Shown: positions 17,232 to 24,047 of the stretch, piece after piece
Position numbering within the stretch: position 1 is the first letter of the stretch
Layout: every line of letters begins with the position of its first letter
Source: G965220825 sp965220825
GTDB lineage: Bacteria; Pseudomonadota; Alphaproteobacteria; UBA828
Direction: 5' to 3'
NCBI GenBank assembly: GCA_965220825.1
Contig: OZ244839.1
Coordinates: 2,790,001-2,854,000, forward strand
DNA length: 64,000 nucleotides
Program-made: the position numbers and the translations under genes
The notes under the pieces: generated by a model
Told to the model about the DNA's origin: nothing
The model's input: the letters and a program-made list of their open reading frames with translations, nothing else
The model's database searches: none

Positions 17232-18491
17232 ATGCGTAAGGTTCTTTTGGGAACGACGGCCCTGGTGGCCGGCGGCATGTTCGCGGCGGGCGCGGTCCAG
17301 GCCGAAGAGATGATGGCCGACCCGATCTCGGTCGGCGTCGGCGGCTACTACCGCGCGGCCATGGGCTTCGTCGGCGGCGACGACGCTGCGGGCGAGCCGA
17401 TGAACAACGCGCACTCCACCCTGCTTGGTCAGGATGTGGAGCTCACCGTCTCGGGCGAGACCACGCTCGACAACGGCATGACGGTGGGCCTGGTCATCCA
17501 GATCGAGGGCGGCGAAGGCGGGAGCGCGAACGAGACGGCGGGTCCGACGCTGGACGAGCGCTGGCTCTACTTCAAGGGCGGTTTCGGCCAGATCCGGATC
17601 GGTGCGGTGGAGAGCGCGCGTCAGCAGTTCACCAACTTCGCGCCGCACGGTGCGAGCAACTTCGGTGTGAACACGCCGTTTTTCAACTTCGTCCCGGCCG
17701 GCTACATCGCGACCTACAATGACGGGATCGGGGCCGAGGATTCGATCAAGCTGGTATATCTGTCGCCGTCGTTCAACGGCTTCCAGTTCGGCTTGAGCTA
17801 CGCGCCGGACGACCGTGAGGCGAGCCAGTACCCGCAGTTCACCGGCGCCAGGTCGAACAACCGGCCACAGCCCGCGACCGTTTGGGTTGTTCGTACCAGA
17901 GATAGAAGTGGTGCCCTTGACGGCAACGTTGCCTTGGCAACTGCGGCGCCCGCCATCTCAAGCGATATCCTGTGGTCCAATGCGGGTTCGGCGGGCCAGG
18001 AGTATGCGGAGCAGTTGGCGGTCGGTGCGGCATACGCGCAGAGCTTCGAGGGCGTGAACATACGCCTGGCTGCGGGTTATGAGAGCTACGAAGCGGAGAT
18101 CAACCAGGGTGCGTCCTGCCCAGGGTCGAGCCCGTTGAGGAACTGCAAGCCCGAGTCGGTTCATTTCGGCGCCACCGTGGGCATGGGTGACATCTCCGTC
18201 GGCGGCGGCTGGCTGCAGACGGATACCAGCAACACGCTGCAGCGGACCGATTACGAAGTCGGTGCGAGCTGGGCCACGGGCGGTCCGCTGGTCCTGGGTG
18301 CCGTGATGGGCAAGCGGACGAGCGAGACGGTATCAGGGCGAGACACCGAGGTGGACCGCTACGCACTGAACGGCAGCTTGGCGCTCGGCCCCGGGGTGGA
18401 CCTTCAGGCGCAGATCGACACTGGCTCTCTGGACGAGGGCCGGTCCAACGACTGGGTCCAGTTCATGATCGGGACGGCGGTGACCTTCTGA
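17232..18491 (+). CDS. Outer-membrane porin, divergent copy 4
   Basis: 419-residue porin with the same signal peptide and first ~217 residues as copies 1-3. Differences then cluster in blocks that alternate with conserved strands. After TVW the segment VVRTRDRSGALDG replaces IVRDGTGAQLTT, with extra residues. The cysteine loop becomes ASCPGSSPLRNCKPE, keeping both cysteines. The stretch around KRTSETVSGRD is shorter than in the others. Variation confined to likely surface loops while strands are kept suggests a different channel specificity or antigenic/phage-receptor face. The last ~25 residues are again the same, ending TAVTF. Confidence 0.93.
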   Translation: MRKVLLGTTALVAGGMFAAGAVQAEEMMADPISVGVGGYYRAAMGFVGGDDAAGEPMNNAHSTLLGQDVELTVSGETTLDNGMTVGLVIQIEGGEGGSANETAGPTLDERWLYFKGGFGQIRIGAVESARQQFTNFAPHGASNFGVNTPFFNFVPAGYIATYNDGIGAEDSIKLVYLSPSFNGFQFGLSYAPDDREASQYPQFTGARSNNRPQPATVWVVRTRDRSGALDGNVALATAAPAISSDILWSNAGSAGQEYAEQLAVGAAYAQSFEGVNIRLAAGYESYEAEINQGASCPGSSPLRNCKPESVHFGATVGMGDISVGGGWLQTDTSNTLQRTDYEVGASWATGGPLVLGAVMGKRTSETVSGRDTEVDRYALNGSLALGPGVDLQAQIDTGSLDEGRSNDWVQFMIGTAVTF

Positions 18492-18517
18492 CCAGCCGTT
18501 CGGTCCTTATCTTCCCT

Positions 18518-18547
18518 AAGGGGAGCGCTTCGGCGCTCCCCTTTTTT
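18518..18547 (+). terminator. Intrinsic terminator of porin copy 4
   Basis: 11-bp stem AAGGGGAGCGC / GCGCTCCCCTT with a TTCG tetraloop and a six-T tail. It is stronger and of different flanking sequence from the terminators of copies 1-3, marking the original 3' end of the array. Confidence 0.88.
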
Positions 18548-18576
18548 GTTAGTTTTTTCGTTAGAGCGGAATCCGA

Positions 18577-19185
18577 TCACGTTGCACCGTATCCAGCGGC
18601 GTTGAAGTAGTTTTTGCATTCTTGCGGCGAGAAGGTCTGGGAGATTTCGCCGATGGTCTCCCAGAGGCCGTCGACGGTTCTCTCTGCGGCTTTTCGCAGC
18701 CGCGCCTTGAGCTTGGCGAAGGCGAGCTCGATGGGATTGAAGTCAGGGCTGTAGGGCGGCAGAAAGAGAAGTTGCGCGCCGGCATCCTCAATGATCTTTC
18801 GGGCCTTGGGCCCCTTGTGGCTTGAGAGGTTGTCCATGACGACGATATCGCCGGGCCGCAGTTCGGGGACGAGGACCTGCTCAAGGTAGGTCTCGAAGGC
18901 ATCGCGGTCGATGGCGCCGGGGAGCACGAAGGGGGCGATCATACCGCGCTGTGTGAGCCCGGCGACGAAGGTGGTGGTGTTCCAATGACCATGGGGCGTG
19001 GCCATGCGCAGGCGTTGGCCGCGCGGGGCCCAGCCGTGGGTGCGAGCCATGTTGGTCTTGGCCCAGGTCTCGTCGATGAACACCAGCCGGTCGGGGTCGA
19101 GAGCGGGCTGGCTGTCACGCCAGGCGTGCCGCCGGCTCAGAACGTCCGGGCGAGCTTGTTCCGCCGCATGGCCGGTCTTTTTTTT
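18577..19185 (-). CDS. IS630-type transposase, DDE catalytic part (orfB, reached by -1 frameshift)
   Basis: C-terminal RNase-H-like DDE domain. The three acidic residues are visible in VFIDETW, VVMDNLSSHKG and FNPIELAFAKLK. The frame is open from the A8 run at 19178-19185 (T8 on the plus strand), where it is entered from orfA by a -1 shift: reading continues as KKKTGHAAEQARPDV into the catalytic domain with no stop. An internal ATG at 19083 would give only a 168-residue fragment. The fusion product would be about 317 residues, normal for IS630 transposases. Confidence 0.85.
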   Translation of the reverse strand, partial: KKKTGHAAEQARPDVLSRRHAWRDSQPALDPDRLVFIDETWAKTNMARTHGWAPRGQRLRMATPHGHWNTTTFVAGLTQRGMIAPFVLPGAIDRDAFETYLEQVLVPELRPGDIVVMDNLSSHKGPKARKIIEDAGAQLLFLPPYSPDFNPIELAFAKLKARLRKAAERTVDGLWETIGEISQTFSPQECKNYFNAAGYGAT

Positions 19186-19529
19186 CGCGTGAGGCCGTGG
19201 CGCACGAGAAAGCGTTGGATCGCCCCATAGCTGAAGACCAAACCGCGCCTGCCCAGAGCGGCGCGCAACTCCTTGATCGTCATGTCCCGGTTCTCTTCAA
19301 GAAGGCCCAGGATCACCGCCCGTTGCACCTCGATACGCCGCGAGCGGCGATCCCCGCCAAGTGCTTTCGGGCGAGGGTCACCCTGTTCACGCACCAGCCT
19401 GCGCCACCGGCTCACGCTCGCCGCGCTCACCCCAAACCGCGCCGCAGCCGCTCTATGGCTCAGACCCTCCGAAACCGCTGACAGAACCCGCATGCGAAGA
19501 TCAAGGGAAAGGGCTTTCGACATCATCAC
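19137..19529 (-). CDS. IS630-type transposase, helix-turn-helix part (orfA)
   Basis: 130-residue frame whose first ~115 codons are the N-terminal DNA-binding half of the transposase. It has a helix-turn-helix (LSHRAAAARFGVSAASVSRW) and a second winged/HTH segment (MTIKELRAALGRRGL). Without frameshifting, translation passes the poly-A run and stops at 19137-19139, giving a short product with no catalytic residues that could act as a repressor or inhibitor, as in other frameshifting IS families. Confidence 0.85.
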   Translation of the reverse strand: MMMSKALSLDLRMRVLSAVSEGLSHRAAAARFGVSAASVSRWRRLVREQGDPRPKALGGDRRSRRIEVQRAVILGLLEENRDMTIKELRAALGRRGLVFSYGAIQRFLVRHGLTRKKRPAMRRNKLARTF

Positions 19530-19618
19530 CGGCCTCCTTTGTCCCGGCGCAATCTTGAATCACAAATCTCAGGCCATGTGAATCCCCCAAATGATTCAAT
19601 CAGATAAGATCACGCTCT

Positions 19619-19695
19619 AGGTGCGCGGGTCTCCAGGCCCGCATGTTGTTGTTTTTCGAAAAAAGGAAAATGCGGGCTTCGAGACCCGCGCACCT
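19619..19695. repeat. Interspersed palindromic hairpin repeat, copy 2
   Basis: Arms 19619-19644 and 19670-19695 pair over 26 bp with two mismatches in the middle (CTTCG where the others read CCTGG). The first base coincides with the A of the right TA of the IS630 element, so the insertion sequence abuts the repeat. Located 25 bp past the 3' end of the thiE-like gene. Confidence 0.92.
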
Positions 19696-19720
19696 GACAA
19701 CAAAAAAGGCCGCCGTTCGC

Positions 19721-20317
19721 TCAATTGGGGGCGAAGGCGGTGATTCCGGCGAGGCCGGCGGCGGCGGTGTTTCGGAGCTGTGCGGCGTTCTTACCGTCGA
19801 TGCCGCCGAGGGCGTAGACCGGTAGCGGTGTATGGCGGGCGAGCGCGGCGAAGCGCATCGGCCCGAGGCAGGGCGCGCCGGGATGGCTCGCCGTCGGGAA
19901 CACGGGCGAGAGGAAGGCCGCGTCCACGCCGCGCGCCGCCGCGCGCCGCAGCCCGGCAGGCCCGTGGGCGGCGGCCGTGATCAGCCACTCCGCCCGCCAG
20001 CGCACCGCCGCCGCGGCGGCGAGCGCGCGCACCGGGAGGTGGACACCTGCCGCGCCGACCGCGCGGGCGAGCGCCGGATCCTCCCCCACCAGCAACAGCA
20101 GGCCGTGCCTGCGCGCGGTTTCGGCGAGGCGGCGCGCTAGCGCGCCCCGGTCTTCCGCCCCGTAATGGCGGAGCAGAACGGCGCTACCGGCAGGCAGCCT
20201 TCGCATGGCGGGCAGCGGATCGGGCAGGCGAGCCTCATCGGTCATCAGCACGAGCGCCGGCAGTCTGCTGCCGCTCGCGCGTTTGAGAGCGTTCGCCACG
20301 CCTGCTAGGCTTTGCAT
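19721..20317 (-). CDS. thiE: Thiamine phosphate synthase-like protein (ThiE/TenI domain)
   Basis: 198-residue TIM-barrel protein of the ThiE/TenI superfamily. Support: LLLLVGEDPALARAVGAAGVHLP (nucleotide/pyrophosphate region), LSPVFPTASHPGAPCLGP (the conserved SPVF/T loop) and the C-terminal YALGGIDGKN phosphate-binding loop. ThiE joins HMP-pyrophosphate and thiazole phosphate to thiamine phosphate. TenI relatives are thiazole tautomerases. The segment AEWLITAAAHG lacks a canonical ThiE SxH motif, so the reaction is not certain. No TPP riboswitch is visible in the 29 bp before the divergent yggS gene. Confidence 0.8.
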   Translation of the reverse strand: MQSLAGVANALKRASGSRLPALVLMTDEARLPDPLPAMRRLPAGSAVLLRHYGAEDRGALARRLAETARRHGLLLLVGEDPALARAVGAAGVHLPVRALAAAAAVRWRAEWLITAAAHGPAGLRRAAARGVDAAFLSPVFPTASHPGAPCLGPMRFAALARHTPLPVYALGGIDGKNAAQLRNTAAAGLAGITAFAPN

Positions 20318-20346
20318 CGTTCCATCATGCGTCCGCCGGGGATCCC

Positions 20347-21060
20347 ATGCCGCACACGCCCGCCGCGACCGCTCCGCAGCCCGCGTCCGCTGACGGCACC
20401 GCGGCGCGGCTCGCCGCCGTCGAGGCGGCCTGTGCGGCAGCCGCGCGGGAGGCCGGGCGCGCGCCGCAAGACATTACCCTGATCGCCGTCTCCAAGGGGC
20501 AGGACGCGGCCCGCGCCGCACCTGCGCTCGCTGCCGGCCACCGGACCTTCGGGGAGAACCGGGTGCGGGAGGCTGTCGACAAGTGGCGCACGCTCGCAGG
20601 GGAACGGGAGGGCGCCGCCCTTCACATGATCGGTGCGCTGCAGAGCAACAAGGCCCGGGAGGCGGTCGCGCTGTTCGACGCCATCCACAGCGTCGATCGC
20701 GAATCGCTCGCGACCGCACTCGCGCGGGAGATGGACCGCCAGGGCCGGCGCCCGGCCTGTTTCATCCAGGTGAACACGGGCGCGGAGCCACAGAAGGGGG
20801 GCGTGGCACCCGAGGGGCTGGAGGCACTGGTGACGCTCTGCCGCGGCCCGCTCGCCCTGCCGCTCGCCGGGCTCATGTGCCTCCCGCCGGCGGCTGAGGA
20901 GCCCGCGCCCCACTTCGCGCTGCTGCACAAGCTCGCGGCGCGCCACGGGCTCGAGGGCCTCAGCATGGGCATGTCCGCGGACTACGCCACCGCCATCGCC
21001 TTCGGCGCGACGCACCTGCGCGTCGGCACCGCGATCTTCGGCCCCCGGGAACGCAAATGA
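20347..21060 (+). CDS. yggS: YggS-family PLP homeostasis protein
   Basis: 237-residue single-domain fold-type III PLP-binding protein that buffers free pyridoxal phosphate and affects amino acid balance. The PLP lysine is K50 in LIAVSKGQ. Other family blocks are FGENRVREA, LHMIGALQSNK, IHSVDRE, VNTGAEPQKGG, LSMGMSADYATAI and the terminal VGTAIFGPR. N-terminal ~17 residues are an alanine/proline-rich extension. The gene is divergent from the thiE-like gene with only 29 bp between start codons. Confidence 0.93.
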   Translation: MPHTPAATAPQPASADGTAARLAAVEAACAAAAREAGRAPQDITLIAVSKGQDAARAAPALAAGHRTFGENRVREAVDKWRTLAGEREGAALHMIGALQSNKAREAVALFDAIHSVDRESLATALAREMDRQGRRPACFIQVNTGAEPQKGGVAPEGLEALVTLCRGPLALPLAGLMCLPPAAEEPAPHFALLHKLAARHGLEGLSMGMSADYATAIAFGATHLRVGTAIFGPRERK

Positions 21061-21103
21061 CCGGCGGCCCCGCGCTCCCGCCCGCGGGACGGTGGGGGCG
21101 CCT

Positions 21104-21763
21104 CTAGCGAGGCTGCGGCACGATCCGCAGATAGGGCTTGGGAGCCTTCCAGCCGCCGGGAAAGGCCTTCTTCGCCTCCTCGTCGGAGACGGCGGGAACG
21201 ATAATCACGTCCTCGCCCTGCTTCCAGTTCACCGGCGTCGCCACCTTGTGCTTGGCGGTGAGCTGGCAGGAATCCAGCACCCGCAGCACCTCGTCGAAGT
21301 TCCGCCCCGTGCTCATGGGATAGGTGAGCGAGAGCTTGATCTTCTTGTCGGGGCCGACGAGGAAGACGGTGCGGACGGTGAGGTTGTCCACCGCCGTGCG
21401 CCCTTCCGAGGTACTGCCCGCGCCCGCCGGCAGCATTTCGTAGAGGGTCGCGACCTTGAGCTCCGGGTCGCCGATCAGCGGGTAGTTGACGGCATGGCCC
21501 TGGGTTTCCTCGATGTCGCGGGACCAGGCCTCGTGGTCGCCGACGCCGTCCACGCTGAGACCGATGATCTTGCAGTTGCGCTTGTCGAACTCGTCCTTGA
21601 GGCCCGCCATATAGCCGAGTTCGGTGGTGCAGACCGGCGTGAAGTCCTTGGGATGGGAGAAGAGAATGGCCCAGCCGTCGCCGATCCAGTCGTGGAAGTT
21701 TATGGTGCCGGCGGTGGTCTCTGCCGTGAAGTTCGGCGCTTCGTCACCGATTCTCAATGCCAT
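21104..21763 (-). CDS. 1-Cys peroxiredoxin (Prx6 type)
   Basis: 219-residue thiol peroxidase reducing H2O2 and organic hydroperoxides. The peroxidatic cysteine is C45 in DFTPVCTTE. The length and C-terminal extension with PVNWKQGEDVIIVPAVSDEEA are typical of the Prx6 branch. Two further cysteines (in RNCKI and DSCQL) are not at the usual resolving position. The next gene on the same strand is a second peroxiredoxin of another class, about 110 bp away, suggesting a small oxidative-stress cluster. An upstream regulator is not visible. Confidence 0.95.
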   Translation of the reverse strand: MALRIGDEAPNFTAETTAGTINFHDWIGDGWAILFSHPKDFTPVCTTELGYMAGLKDEFDKRNCKIIGLSVDGVGDHEAWSRDIEETQGHAVNYPLIGDPELKVATLYEMLPAGAGSTSEGRTAVDNLTVRTVFLVGPDKKIKLSLTYPMSTGRNFDEVLRVLDSCQLTAKHKVATPVNWKQGEDVIIVPAVSDEEAKKAFPGGWKAPKPYLRIVPQPR

Positions 21764-21875
21764 GGGAGTTTCTCCTTGACGGTTCGTGGACGCGCCGGCT
21801 CATGCCGCGGCCGCGCCGCATGGGAATGTAGGGTGCCGCCTCCGCTCTTCAAGCGCCTCTCGTCCGCCGCGGACC

Positions 21876-22361
21876 CTACAATTGTCCGAGCATATGCTCC
21901 GCGCCGCTCACCGTCATCTCGGCGGGGTTCTCCTCGACGTTCAGCGCACTCACGACGCCGTCGTCGACGATCATGGAGAAGCGTGTCGTCCGCTCGCCGA
22001 GCCCGAAGCCCGTTCCGTCCAGGGTGAGGCCGGTCGCGCGGGCGAACTCGCCGTTGCCGTCCGCCAGCATGTCGATCTCGTCGCCCACCGCGAGGTCGGC
22101 GCCCCAGGCCTTCATGACGAACGCGTCGTTCACGGAGACACAGGCGATGCGGTCCACGCCCTTCGCGCGGAGCGCGGCGGCGCTGGAGAGGTAGCTCGGC
22201 ACATGCTGCGCCGAGCAGGTCGGCGTGAAGGCGCCGGGTACGGCGAACAGCGCGACCTTCCGGCCCTTGAAATAGTCGTCGCTGCTCACGTCCGTGAGAC
22301 CGTCGTCCGAAAGCCGCTTGAACGCGATCGAGGGAATCCTGTCACCTGTGCCGATTGCCAT
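21876..22361 (-). CDS. Peroxiredoxin of the Prx5/hybrid-Prx type (redoxin domain)
   Basis: 161-residue atypical peroxiredoxin. The peroxidatic site is PGAFTPTCSAQHVP with C49, and DAFVMKAWG and the ERTTRFSMIVDDGVV segment are Prx5 signatures. There is no second cysteine, so it depends on an external thiol such as glutathione/glutaredoxin. The ATG at 22361 follows GGAGGAAGAG. The open frame continues upstream to 22523 but that part is arginine-rich and unlike any peroxiredoxin. Confidence 0.93.
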   Translation of the reverse strand: MAIGTGDRIPSIAFKRLSDDGLTDVSSDDYFKGRKVALFAVPGAFTPTCSAQHVPSYLSSAAALRAKGVDRIACVSVNDAFVMKAWGADLAVGDEIDMLADGNGEFARATGLTLDGTGFGLGERTTRFSMIVDDGVVSALNVEENPAEMTVSGAEHMLGQL

Positions 22362-22581
22362 CTCTCTTCCTCCCGCTCCGGAATCGCGCCGCCACCGGCC
22401 CCAACGGGCACACCACGCCGCGCCACGCACTATGCGAAATACGCCCCCCGATTGCAAATCTTTCGCACCGAAAAAGGCCCCTCTCGGTCGCCGTTCGCCC
22501 GGGCGCGGGCGGGCGGTTGCCACGCCGTTGCCGTTTTGAGACTATCGCAAAAGACGGTGGAGCGGCCCGGGAGCGGGTGCG

Positions 22582-23163
22582 ATGGATCAGGAAGAGGGTG
22601 GCGGCGGGCCCTATCTGGACGGGCAGCTCCTCGTCGCCATGCCCACCATGATGGATCCGCGTTTCGAGCGGACGGTGATCTATCTCTGCGCCCATTCGGC
22701 GGACGGCGCAATGGGGCTTGTCGTCAACAAGATCCTGGATTCGCTCAGCTTTCCGGACCTCCTGCGGCAGCTCGGCATCGAGACGGCGGAGGTCGACGAA
22801 CGGATCCGCGTGCATTTCGGCGGACCGGTGGAGAGTGGGCGCGGCTTCGTCCTCCACTCCGCGGACTATGATCACGAAGCGACCATGCAGGTGCGGGACG
22901 GCTTTGCGCTGACCGCCACTCTCGACGTGCTGAAGGCCATGGCCGAAGGGCGGGGTCCCCGGCACAGCCTGCTCGCTTTGGGCTATGCCGGCTGGGCGCC
23001 GGGCCAGCTCGATGGCGAGCTGCGGGCCAATGGCTGGCTCACCGTTCCGGCGGACGAGGAGCTCGTCTTCGGCAAGGACGCGGACGGCGGCAAGTGGGAA
23101 CGCGCCGTGGCGCGGCTCGGGGTGGATCCGGGCAAGCTCTCCGGCACCGCGGGCCGGGCCTGA
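22582..23163 (+). CDS. YqgE/AlgH family protein
   Basis: 193-residue member of the UPF0301 (YqgE/AlgH) family. Hallmarks are GQLLVAMPTMMDPRFERTVIYLCAH near the N-terminus, GAMGLVVNK, HFGGPVESGRGFVLHS and LGYAGWAPGQLDGELRANGW. It is cytosolic; the family's molecular function is not established, although AlgH was linked to alginate regulation in Pseudomonas. It stands alone between two minus-strand genes, and the GNAT gene ends 24 bp after its stop. Confidence 0.93.
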   Translation: MDQEEGGGGPYLDGQLLVAMPTMMDPRFERTVIYLCAHSADGAMGLVVNKILDSLSFPDLLRQLGIETAEVDERIRVHFGGPVESGRGFVLHSADYDHEATMQVRDGFALTATLDVLKAMAEGRGPRHSLLALGYAGWAPGQLDGELRANGWLTVPADEELVFGKDADGGKWERAVARLGVDPGKLSGTAGRA

Positions 23164-23187
23164 CGGCGGAAGGCGCAGGCGCGGGCG

Positions 23188-23772
23188 CTACTTCTCCCGG
23201 GGGGAGAGTGCGGCGTAGAGCAGGTGGTCGCGCCAGGCACCGTCGATCTTGAGATAGGCGCGGGCGCGGCCCTCATGGCGGAAGCCGCTCTTCTGCAGGA
23301 GCCCGCGGCTTGCGAGGTTCTCCGGCATGCATGCGGCCTCGACCCGGTGCAGCCCGAGCCCGTCGAAGGCATGGCGGAGCACGCCCGCCAGGGCTTCGGT
23401 CATATAGCCGTTGCGCGCATGGGGGCGGCCGATCCAGTAGCCCACATTGCAGGATTGGGCGGCACCCCGTTGCACATTGCCGAGGGTCACGCCGCCAAGC
23501 AGCGCATCGTCCGACTGGCGCAGGACGAAGAACGCACGGCCCGTGCCCTCCCAGCCCTCCCGCTGCTGCCGGCGCAGCCGACGGCGGAAGGCGCCCCGGC
23601 TTAGTGCGTCGCTGGGCCAGGTGGGCTCCCAGGGCCGCAGGAACTCGCGGGAGACGGCGCGAAGCTCCGCCCATGCCCGCCAGTCGCTCATGCGCGGCGC
23701 ACGCAGATAGAGCGCGTCGGTGGTGAGTTCCACCTCTCCGCGGGAATCGCGGGATGCGCGCAGGATCGCCAT
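23188..23772 (-). CDS. GNAT-family N-acetyltransferase (RimJ/RimL type)
   Basis: 194-residue acetyltransferase with the RimJ arrangement: LYLRAPRMSDWRAWAELRAVS at the start, NVGYWIGRPHARNGYMTEAL (acetyl-CoA pyrophosphate loop) and HRVEAACMPENLASRGLLQKSGF near the end. RimJ acetylates the N-terminus of ribosomal protein S5, but related enzymes modify other protein or small-molecule amines. The start overlaps the tusA stop by one base, making it the last gene of a thrC-M16-tusA-GNAT operon. Confidence 0.9.
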   Translation of the reverse strand: MAILRASRDSRGEVELTTDALYLRAPRMSDWRAWAELRAVSREFLRPWEPTWPSDALSRGAFRRRLRRQQREGWEGTGRAFFVLRQSDDALLGGVTLGNVQRGAAQSCNVGYWIGRPHARNGYMTEALAGVLRHAFDGLGLHRVEAACMPENLASRGLLQKSGFRHEGRARAYLKIDGAWRDHLLYAALSPREK

Positions 23773-24047
23773 CAGCCGGGAGCCCGGATCTTGAAGGTGA
23801 GGACCCCGTCCTTCTCGCCGGCCGAGACCAGCTCGTAGGGCCCGGTCTCGCAGAAATGGCGGAAGTCGATCGCCGCCGCGGGGTCGGTGGCGAGTACCGT
23901 CAGCACCGCGCCGGGTGCCACGCTCCGCAAGGCCTTTCGCGCCTTCAGCACGGGCAGCGGGCAGTTCAGGCCGCGGACGTCCAGAAGGCCGCCCGGCCGG
24001 GGAGCAAGCGCGGCGCTCTCAGGCGAAGCGAGCGGCGATCGAGTCAT
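23772..24047 (-). CDS. tusA: TusA-family sulfurtransferase
   Basis: 91-residue sulfur-relay protein. The motif NCPLPVLKARKAL contains the persulfide-carrying cysteine C29 in the CPxP box. The predicted two-layer fold continues through VLTVLATDPAAAIDFRHFC. Such proteins shuttle sulfur for tRNA thiolation, molybdenum cofactor or sulfur oxidation. Its start lies 29 bp inside the end of the M16 peptidase gene. That overlap is long, but the CDS is a clear family match. Confidence 0.92.
   Translation of the reverse strand: MTRSPLASPESAALAPRPGGLLDVRGLNCPLPVLKARKALRSVAPGAVLTVLATDPAAAIDFRHFCETGPYELVSAGEKDGVLTFKIRAPG

Larger units (their letters stand above)
12467..18547 (+). repeat. Four-unit tandem porin array, 1534-bp period
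   Basis: Each unit consists of a promoter/leader, a porin gene and a hairpin terminator. Coding starts at 12630, 14164, 15698 and 17232 are spaced exactly 1534 bp apart. Copies 1-3 encode identical proteins, and no base difference was seen between their coding regions. Copy 4 matches them for about 650 bp, apart from a few substitutions near 17648-17726, and then diverges. The leader of copy 1 differs at several positions plus one indel from the leaders of copies 2-4, which look identical to one another. Left homology begins at about 12467. The three spacers between copies look identical. Confidence 0.97.
18562..19619 (-). mobile_element. IS630-family insertion sequence
   Basis: About 1.05 kb between two TA dinucleotides (18562-18563 and 19618-19619), as expected for TA target-site duplication. 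Imperfect terminal inverted repeats read inward as GAGCGGAATCCGATC on the left and GAGCGTGATCTTATC on the right. It carries transposase frames orfA and orfB. It inserted just after the terminator of porin copy 4 and directly against hairpin repeat copy 2. All catalytic residues look intact, so the element may still be active. Confidence 0.9.

Noticed and set aside
12467..18547. The tandem porin array as a CRISPR or simple repeat artefact
   Set aside because: Units are 1.5 kb and coding. Copies differ in leader and copy 4 body in a patterned way, which an assembly duplication of one locus would not create, although the exact number of identical units still needs long reads.
18577..19529. IS630 transposase as a frameshift pseudogene
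   Set aside because: The two frames join at an A8 slippery run with intact catalytic residues and no other lesion, which fits programmed frameshifting better than decay.
19960..20350. TPP riboswitch upstream of the thiE-like gene
   Set aside because: Only 29 bp separate it from the divergent yggS start, too short for the riboswitch fold, and no conserved thi-box was seen.
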